A DNA stretch of 64,000 bases from Pseudoxanthomonas sp. YR558 (GTDB lineage Bacteria; Pseudomonadota; Gammaproteobacteria; Xanthomonadales; Xanthomonadaceae), in contig NZ_FPCI01000001.1 in the NCBI RefSeq assembly GCF_900116385.1, positions 1,116,001-1,180,000 on the forward strand, in the 5' to 3' direction. Shown one piece after another: positions 59,033 to 64,000 of this stretch. How positions within the stretch are numbered: position 1 is the first letter of the stretch; each line of letters begins with the position of its first letter. The notes beneath the pieces are model-generated. The model was not told where the DNA came from. It was given only the letters and a program-made list of their open reading frames with translations, and made no database searches. Both the position numbers and the translations under genes were made by a program.

Positions 59033-59377
59033 GACGCGGTTCTCCAACTGTGAGTATTGGCCCGTGTACGGTCATCCCGGGCGGGATTCGCGCAGACAGG
59101 CGGAGTGAACTGGAAAGTGTAGCAAGATCCGGGGTTCCTTGGAAGTCCGTGCCGGCAAAGCCGGCCGCAGACCCGGCATGGGGAGTGTGCCCATGCTCCG
59201 GCGCCGGAACCGGCCTGGTGCGGGACGGGGGTTGCCCCTCGCCCTGCCCCGCCCGCGCTACTCTGGCGCAGGGACTGGCTGGTTCTCACCCCCGCGCCGG
59301 ATCGCCGCGGAGGCCGCCCATCTAAGTCAGCCGGCCGCGAAGGGCCGGACTGGTGCGGGAAGACCCGCGATTATACG
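59033..59377. other. Wide secY-rpsM intergenic region, no gene seen
   Basis: About 345 bp without a supportable gene; rpmJ (L36, about 38 codons) is not present in any frame I can read. It contains a candidate promoter for rpsM (separate entry), the hairpin CCGGCC (59331-59336)/GGCCGG (59343-59348), and a GCATGGG-type inverted repeat near 59176-59196. The region is very G+C-rich and gives no sign of a terminator with U-tract after secY. Confidence 0.6.
59116..59144 (-). promoter_or_regulatory. Candidate promoter of the rpsM-rpsK-rpsD-rpoA-rplQ segment
   Basis: On the minus strand, extended -10 TGC-TACACT (hexamer 59116-59121) and a weak -35 TTCCAA (59139-59144) are separated by 17 bp. This is about 85 bp before the rpsM start. 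The -35 is poor, but spacing and the TGN extension are good. Confidence 0.35.
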
Positions 59378-60739
59378 TCAGCCACGGGGGGCAAGACCGC
59401 CCCGCGAACCACCCTTCAAATTGGCCTTCTTCAGCAGGCTCTCGTACTGGTGGGACATCAGGTGCGCCTGGATCTGCGCAATGAAATCCATCACCACCAC
59501 CACCACGATCAGCAACGAGGTGCCGCCGAAGTAGAACGAGGTGCCCAACTGCGTGCGCATCACTTCCGGCAGCAGGCAGACCGCGACCAGGTACAGCGAA
59601 CCGATCGCTGTCAGTCGGGTCAGCACGCCGTCGACATAGTCGGCGGTGGCCTTGCCCGGACGGATACCCGGGATGAGCGCACCGGACTTCTTCAGGTTCT
59701 CCGCGGTTTCCTGGGAGTTGAATACCAGGGCCGTGTAGAAGAACGCGAAGCCGATGATCATCGCCGCGAACACGATCATGTGAAGCGGCTCGCCCGGGGC
59801 CAGCGCGTTGGAAATACGCTGCAACCACGTGGCGGCACCGGTGCCCTGGCCGGACCACATCGCCAGCGTGGCCGGGAAGGCCAGGATGCTGGAGGCGAAG
59901 ATCGGCGGGATCACGCCGGCCATGTTGAGCTTCAGCGGCAGGAACGACGTCTGGTTCATGTACGCGTTGCGGCCACCCTGGCGGCGCGCGTAGTTCACCG
60001 TGATGCGCCGCTGTCCGCGCTCGACGAACACGACCAGGAACGTAAAGCCGAGCACCACCAACGCGATCACCAGCAGCGAGATGAAGCTCAGCGTGCCGTC
60101 GCGGAACGCGCCGACGGTCTGGATGACCGCGCCGGGCAGGCCCGCCACGATACCGGCAAAGATGATCAGCGAAACACCGTTGCCGATGCCGCGCTCGGTC
60201 ACCTGCTCGCCCAGCCACATCAGGAAGATGGTCCCTGCGGTCAGCGCGACGACAGCGGTCAGCACGAAGCCCATGCCAGGCGCGTACACCACCGGCATGC
60301 CGCCCGGGGCGACCTGGTTCTGCAGCGCGGTGGCGATGCTGCCGCCCTGCACGACCGCCAGCAGCACGGCGCCGATGCGCGAGTACTGGGTGATCTTGCG
60401 GCGACCGGACTCGCCTTCCTTCTGCAGCGCCTTCAGGCTCGGGAAGATGTGCACGCCCAACTGCATCACGATCGACGCCGAGATGTAGGGCATGACGTTG
60501 AGCGCGAAGATGCTGAAACGGTGCAGGGCGCCGCCCGAGAACATGTTGAACATGTCCACGATGCCGCCGCCCTGCGCCTGCATCATCGCAAGCATGGCAT
60601 CGGGATTGACGCCCGGCACCGGCACGAAACAGCCGATCCGGTAGACGATCAGCGCGCCCAGCACGAACAGCAGGCGCTGGCGGAGTTCGGTGAACTTGCC
60701 TGCGCCTGCCAGCGCACTGGCGGCATTACCCTGCGCCAT
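59378..60739 (-). CDS. secY: Protein translocase subunit SecY
   Basis: The pore-forming subunit of the SecYEG inner-membrane translocon, 453 residues with ten membrane helices. Landmarks: [21 protein letters not shown] (TM1), [13 protein letters not shown], the plug-adjacent [20 protein letters not shown], and the cytoplasmic C5 loop with [17 protein letters not shown] near ribosome-binding positions. The start at 60739 ([16 protein letters not shown]) is typical. It follows rplO by 7 bp and is the last gene of the spc segment. Confidence 0.98.
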   Translation of the reverse strand: MAQGNAASALAGAGKFTELRQRLLFVLGALIVYRIGCFVPVPGVNPDAMLAMMQAQGGGIVDMFNMFSGGALHRFSIFALNVMPYISASIVMQLGVHIFPSLKALQKEGESGRRKITQYSRIGAVLLAVVQGGSIATALQNQVAPGGMPVVYAPGMGFVLTAVVALTAGTIFLMWLGEQVTERGIGNGVSLIIFAGIVAGLPGAVIQTVGAFRDGTLSFISLLVIALVVLGFTFLVVFVERGQRRITVNYARRQGGRNAYMNQTSFLPLKLNMAGVIPPIFASSILAFPATLAMWSGQGTGAATWLQRISNALAPGEPLHMIVFAAMIIGFAFFYTALVFNSQETAENLKKSGALIPGIRPGKATADYVDGVLTRLTAIGSLYLVAVCLLPEVMRTQLGTSFYFGGTSLLIVVVVVMDFIAQIQAHLMSHQYESLLKKANLKGGSRGGLAPRG

Positions 60740-60746
60740 GCGTCCG

Positions 60747-61184
60747 TTACTCCTGCACGCTGCCGCCGGCAGCCTCAATGGCGGCCTTGGCGCCGGCCGT
60801 GGCGGCCACGCCCTTCAGCACGAACTTCTTGGTGAGTTCGCCCTTCTTGACGATCTTGGCGCGCTTGGCGGTGCTGGGCACCAGCTTGGCGGCACGCAGC
60901 GCGGCGAAGTCGATCTCGCCGGCTTCCAGCTTGTCCAGCTGGTACGACAGCACTTCGGCGCAATCCAGCTTCAGCTTGGAGCGGAAGCCGACCTTCGGCA
61001 GGCGCTTGATCAGCGGCATCTGGCCGCCTTCGAACTTCGCCTTGATCTTGCCCTTGCCGGCGCGCGCGAACGAACCCTTGTGGCCACGACCAGCGGTCTT
61101 GCCCAGGCCGGAACCGATACCGCGACCGACGCGCGTGCGTTCGGTGCGGGCGCCCTCGGCGGGCTTCAGTGTGTTGAGACGCAT
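60747..61184 (-). CDS. rplO: 50S ribosomal protein L15
   Basis: A 145-residue large-subunit protein. The glycine/basic-rich N-terminus ([20 protein letters not shown], then [18 protein letters not shown]) and [15 protein letters not shown] are diagnostic. It starts 5 bp after rpmD. Confidence 0.98.
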   Translation of the reverse strand: MRLNTLKPAEGARTERTRVGRGIGSGLGKTAGRGHKGSFARAGKGKIKAKFEGGQMPLIKRLPKVGFRSKLKLDCAEVLSYQLDKLEAGEIDFAALRAAKLVPSTAKRAKIVKKGELTKKFVLKGVAATAGAKAAIEAAGGSVQE

Positions 61185-61189
61185 GTTGA

Positions 61190-61381
61190 TTACTCCTCGA
61201 CCTTGACGAGGTAGTGGACCTTGGCGATCAGACCGCGCACCTGCGGGCTGTCCTTCAGTTCACGCACATCGTTGAGCTTGTTCAGGCCCAGCGCCTTCAC
61301 CGACAGGCGGTGACGCGACTGGGAACCACGCAGGCCGCGCACCAGGCGCACCTTGACGGTCTTGTTGGACTCGTTAGCCAT
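61190..61381 (-). CDS. rpmD: 50S ribosomal protein L30
   Basis: A 63-residue protein. [20 protein letters not shown] and [19 protein letters not shown] identify it. The start (61381) overlaps the rpsE stop by 8 bp, indicating translational coupling. Confidence 0.97.
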   Translation of the reverse strand: MANESNKTVKVRLVRGLRGSQSRHRLSVKALGLNKLNDVRELKDSPQVRGLIAKVHYLVKVEE

Positions 61382-61916
61382 TGAGGAGTTCCTCCACCTT
61401 CTTGCCGCGCTTGGCCGCGATGCGGGTCGGCGACTGCATGTCGCTCAGGCCCTTCAGCGTGGCGCGGACCAGGTTGATCGGGTTACGCGAACCAACGGCC
61501 TTGGCCAGCACGTTCTTCACGCCGACCGCTTCCAGCACAGCGCGCATGGCGCCGCCGGCGATGACGCCCGTACCTTCCGAGGCGGGCTGCATGAACACGC
61601 GCGCCGCGCCGTGGCCGGCCTTGACCGGGTGCCACAAGGTGCCGTTGTTCAGATCGACGTTCAGCATGCCCTTCCGGGCATATTCCATCGACTTCTGGAT
61701 GGCGACCGGCACTTCGCGCGCCTTGCCGTAGCCGAAACCGATCTTTCCGTTGCCGTCACCCACCACCGTCAGTGCGGTGAAGGTGAACTGGCGACCGCCC
61801 TTGACGGTCTTGCTGACGCGGTTGACCGCGACCAGCTTCTCGATCATGCCGTCGTCGACTTTCTCTTCGCGGTTGCGGTCGCGATCGCGACCCCGCGGCT
61901 GACGTTCTTCTGCCAT
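61374..61916 (-). CDS. rpsE: 30S ribosomal protein S5
   Basis: A 180-residue small-subunit protein acting in decoding fidelity and mRNA entry. The N-terminal S5 domain has [20 protein letters not shown] and [20 protein letters not shown]; the C-terminal part has [13 protein letters not shown]. The N-terminus [19 protein letters not shown] is an Arg/Glu-rich extension. The gap to rplR is 156 bp and holds a hairpin. Confidence 0.98.
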   Translation of the reverse strand: MAEERQPRGRDRDRNREEKVDDGMIEKLVAVNRVSKTVKGGRQFTFTALTVVGDGNGKIGFGYGKAREVPVAIQKSMEYARKGMLNVDLNNGTLWHPVKAGHGAARVFMQPASEGTGVIAGGAMRAVLEAVGVKNVLAKAVGSRNPINLVRATLKGLSDMQSPTRIAAKRGKKVEELLNG

Positions 61917-62040
61917 TGCTTGAATTCCTTGGTTGATGAGGTATGTACGGCTTGGCCGCTTATGGTTGTGGTGTGGAGCGGTGGAGCCACGGTCGCCACA
62001 GAAGGGCGACCGCGCCCGGCGCTACCTGCGCCGGCAGGGC

Positions 62041-62066
62041 AAGGCATGGGGTCGCCCCCATGCCTT
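62041..62066 (-). repeat. Perfect 11-bp hairpin between rplR and rpsE
   Basis: AAGGCATGGGG (62041-62051) pairs with CCCCATGCCTT (62056-62066), TCGC loop, 6 bp beyond the rplR stop. No U-tract follows on the minus strand. Gaps this wide are unusual at this junction. Confidence 0.6.
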
Positions 62067-62072
62067 TCAAGC

Positions 62073-62429
62073 TTAGAACTGCAGGCCGCCTTCGCGGGCT
62101 GCGTCGGCCAGCGCCTTGATGCGACCGTGGTAGCGGTAGCCCGAGCGGTCGAACGCGACCTTCTCGATGCCCGCAGCCTTGGCGCGCTCGGCGATGATCG
62201 AACCGACGCGGGCGGCCGCGTCGCTGTTCTTGCCGTTCTTCAGGCCATCCTTCACGTCGGCCTGCAGCGTGTTCGCCGACGCGATCACCTTGGCGCCGTC
62301 GGCGGTGAACAGCTGGGCGTAGATGTGCTGACCGGTGCGCAGCACCGACAGGCGCGGCACGCCGAGCTCTCGGATGTGCGCGCGGGTCGACTTGGCGCGG
62401 CGCAGGCGGGCGGTGTTCTTGATGCTCAT
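62073..62429 (-). CDS. rplR: 50S ribosomal protein L18
   Basis: A 118-residue 5S-rRNA-binding protein. It starts [20 protein letters not shown]; the middle has [20 protein letters not shown] and the C-terminus [20 protein letters not shown]. It begins 29 bp after rplF. Confidence 0.98.
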   Translation of the reverse strand: MSIKNTARLRRAKSTRAHIRELGVPRLSVLRTGQHIYAQLFTADGAKVIASANTLQADVKDGLKNGKNSDAAARVGSIIAERAKAAGIEKVAFDRSGYRYHGRIKALADAAREGGLQF

Positions 62430-62458
62430 GATCTGGTTCCTCGAAGCCGAAAGCCCTG

Positions 62459-62986
62459 TTAGGCCTTCTTCGCTTCCTTGCGGATGATGGTTTCGTCGGA
62501 GTACTTCACGCCCTTGCCCTTGTAGGGTTCCGGCGGACGGAAACCGCGGATCTTGGCGGCGACTTCACCAACGCGCTGCTTGTCGGCGCCCTGGACCAGG
62601 ATTTCGGTCTGGGTCGGGGTGACGATGGTGATGCCTTCCGGGGTCTTGAACAGCACCGGATGCGAGAAACCCAGCGACAGGTTCAGGTCCTTGCCCTGCA
62701 TCGCGGCGCGGTAACCCACGCCGACCAGCTCGAGCTTGCGCTCGAAGCCTTCCGACACGCCCTTGACCATGTTGGCCAGGATCGCGCGGATGGTGCCGGT
62801 GAGGGCGTCGTCGGCCGGGGTCACCGGCGACAGGTTCGCCACACCATTGTCGATGTTGAGATCGACGCCGGCCGGCTTGGCGATGGACAGGGTGCCCTTC
62901 GGGCCCTTGACGTTGAGGGTCTCGCCCTGGACGGTCAGTTCGACGCCCTTCGGGAGATTGATCGGCTTCTTGGCTACGCGGGACAT
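62459..62986 (-). CDS. rplF: 50S ribosomal protein L6
   Basis: A 175-residue protein near the factor-binding site. N-terminus [40 protein letters not shown]; and the C-terminal [20 protein letters not shown] with PYKGKGVKY. The start at 62986 fits the family; a longer frame is spurious. It starts 16 bp after rpsH. Confidence 0.98.
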   Translation of the reverse strand: MSRVAKKPINLPKGVELTVQGETLNVKGPKGTLSIAKPAGVDLNIDNGVANLSPVTPADDALTGTIRAILANMVKGVSEGFERKLELVGVGYRAAMQGKDLNLSLGFSHPVLFKTPEGITIVTPTQTEILVQGADKQRVGEVAAKIRGFRPPEPYKGKGVKYSDETIIRKEAKKA

Positions 62987-63002
62987 GTGTGGGCTCCTTC
63001 GC

Positions 63003-63401
63003 TTAGGCCACGAAGCACAGGACTTCGCCACCGACGCCGGCCGCACGGGCCTGCGCATCGGTCATGATGCCCTTCGAGGTGGAGATGATGGCGACGCCCA
63101 GGCCACCGAGGACCTTCGGCAGTTCAGCCTTGCCACGGTACTGGCGCAGGCCCGAACGGGACACGCGGCTCAGCTTCTCGATGACCGGCTTGCCTTCGAA
63201 ATACTTCAGGACGATCTCGAGCTCGGCCTTGTTGTTCTCGGTCTTCGTCACGCGGACGTCGCCGATATAGCCTTCCGCCTTCAGGACGTTGGCGATCGAG
63301 GTCTTGATCTTGGAGGACGGCATCTTCACCGTCTGCTTGCCAACAGCGGCGGCATTGCGAATGCGCACCAGCATGTCGGCGATGGGATCAGTCATGCTCA
63401 T
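63003..63401 (-). CDS. rpsH: 30S ribosomal protein S8
   Basis: A 132-residue 16S-rRNA-binding protein and, in E. coli, the translational repressor of the spc operon. It begins [17 protein letters not shown]; further [19 protein letters not shown] region ([20 protein letters not shown]) and the C-terminal [20 protein letters not shown]. The start at 63401 (MSMTDP) was preferred over 63395 because the family starts MSMxDP. The gap to rpsN is 205 bp, far wider than usual. Confidence 0.97.
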   Translation of the reverse strand: MSMTDPIADMLVRIRNAAAVGKQTVKMPSSKIKTSIANVLKAEGYIGDVRVTKTENNKAELEIVLKYFEGKPVIEKLSRVSRSGLRQYRGKAELPKVLGGLGVAIISTSKGIMTDAQARAAGVGGEVLCFVA

Positions 63402-63534
63402 TAGAGTCTGCCTTATGAGTAGCACCGATATCCGCTTTCGCGAAAATCTAGGTTGTGCCTGGACACCCCCAGGTAGGGTGGCGGGTCGACCGCCCTCCCC
63501 GGCCAAAGCCATGGGAGCCGAATATTGTACAGCA

Positions 63535-63560
63535 ACAAGTCCGGCATGTGCCGGACTTGT
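63535..63560 (-). repeat. 26-bp near-palindrome between rpsN and rpsH
   Basis: ACAAGTCCGGCA (63535-63546) and its exact complement (63549-63560), two bases apart. On the minus strand it is followed by TGCTGTACAATATTC, whose TACAAT (63524-63529) looks like a -10 element. It could be an RNA hairpin, a protein-binding site, or both. Confidence 0.55.
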
Positions 63561-63606
63561 CCTCCACCTCCGTGCGACCCCTTGAAGGTGTCGCCAGGAG
63601 CTGCTG

Positions 63607-63912
63607 TTACCAGCTGGCCTTGCGCAGGCCCGGCACGTCGCCGTTCATCGTCGCCTTGCGCAGCATGTTGCGGCCGAGGCCGAACTTGCGGTACACGCCA
63701 CGCGAACGACCGGACAGCTCGCAGCGGTTGCGCTGGCGGCTCGGCGACGAGTCGCGCGGCAGCTTCTGCAGCTTGGTCACCGCGTCGATCTTGTCTTCGT
63801 ACGACGCGTCCTGGCTGGAGATGATCTTCTTCAGCGCTTCACGCTTGGCGGCGTACTGCTTGGCCAGCTTTTCCCGCTTGATGTCGCGGTTGACCATCGA
63901 GGTCTTTGCCAT
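63607..63912 (-). CDS. rpsN: 30S ribosomal protein S14
   Basis: A 101-residue protein of the zinc-independent (C-minus) type: no CxxC pairs. It starts [20 protein letters not shown]; the C-terminal half has [36 protein letters not shown] and the ending RKASW. It is 20 bp downstream of rplE. Confidence 0.98.
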   Translation of the reverse strand: MAKTSMVNRDIKREKLAKQYAAKREALKKIISSQDASYEDKIDAVTKLQKLPRDSSPSRQRNRCELSGRSRGVYRKFGLGRNMLRKATMNGDVPGLRKASW

Positions 63913-63932
63913 GATGTCTTTTTCCTAGCGAA

Positions 63933-64000
63933 TCAGTTGCGGAACGGGAACTTGAACGCTTCGAGCAGCGCCTTTGCTTCGGCGTCGTTCTTGGCGGTGG
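63933..64000 (-). CDS. rplE: 50S ribosomal protein L5 (C-terminus only)
   Basis: The last 21 codons of L5 enter from the right edge and read TAKNDAEAKALLEAFKFPFRN before the stop at 63933-63935. The ending FPFRN and the position directly upstream of rpsN identify it. The rest lies outside the window. Confidence 0.9.
   Translation of the reverse strand, partial: TAKNDAEAKALLEAFKFPFRN

Noticed and set aside
59033..59377. rpmJ (L36) between secY and rpsM
   Set aside because: No frame in this gap encodes the short, Cys/Lys-rich L36 sequence; the gene must be elsewhere in the genome.

Overview
The window is about 64 kb of chromosomal, GC-rich (roughly two-thirds G+C) gammaproteobacterial DNA. 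Gene content and protein sequence point to the family Xanthomonadaceae, most likely Pseudoxanthomonas or a close relative. The S46 peptidase at 4925-7093 has the length and catalytic residue numbering of the Pseudoxanthomonas mexicana enzyme DAP BII. The TorF-type porin, the peptide-amidase-like lipoprotein and the glutamyl-endopeptidase-like S9 peptidase also fit that family. Coding density is high. I see no phage, insertion sequence, CRISPR array, tRNA or rRNA, and nothing that looks recently acquired.

Layout. 1-4815 (minus): phosphatase-folC-dedD/SPOR-cvpA-purF, the classical folC-dedD-cvpA-purF order without accD in front. 4925-9124: S46 dipeptidyl-peptidase, threonine dehydrogenase (tdh, plus) and a TorF porin. 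9318-14710 (minus): a sulfate operon transcribed porin-sbp-cysT-cysW-cysA. It separates tdh from its pathway partner kbl (14884-16083). 16107-17814 (minus): an rRNA pseudouridine synthase flanked by two small exported proteins that share an uncharacterised 29-residue motif. 18004-22438: OmpA, an extradiol-type dioxygenase, and a LysR regulator divergent from an MFS exporter. 22520-23536: an MDR-family oxidoreductase.

23559-28382 (minus) holds the most distinctive system: a three-gene, overlapping mksF-mksE-mksB operon. It encodes a MukBEF/Wadjet-like SMC complex with a short (935 aa) SMC ATPase and no adjacent MksG/JetD nuclease. 28552-32625: fadH-like dienoyl-CoA reductase, a SleB-type cell wall hydrolase, a glutathione S-transferase and an uncharacterised small protein. 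32795-39589 is a propionate region: prpC and prpB (minus), a divergent helix-turn-helix/citrate-synthase fusion (plus) that is probably the local regulator, an M14 peptidase, and prpE.

39741-46035 (minus): S9 peptidase, malate dehydrogenase, a class I aminotransferase, a lipoprotein and a cyclophilin. 46314-53897 (plus): typA/bipA, a DUF2127-like membrane protein, an amidase lipoprotein and a 1172-residue CHASE-PAS-GGDEF-EAL protein. 53907-55869 (minus): class II DAHP synthase and dsbB.

56019-64000 (minus) is the 3' part of the ribosomal super-operon in canonical order: rplE-rpsN-rpsH-rplF-rplR-rpsE-rpmD-rplO-secY-rpsM-rpsK-rpsD-rpoA-rplQ, without rpmJ. Several junctions in it are unusually wide, and three of these carry perfect hairpins.

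Most units end in clear intrinsic terminators (hairpin plus U-tract). Positions were read by eye. Domain and function calls rest on recognised motifs, lengths and gene order, not on database searches.
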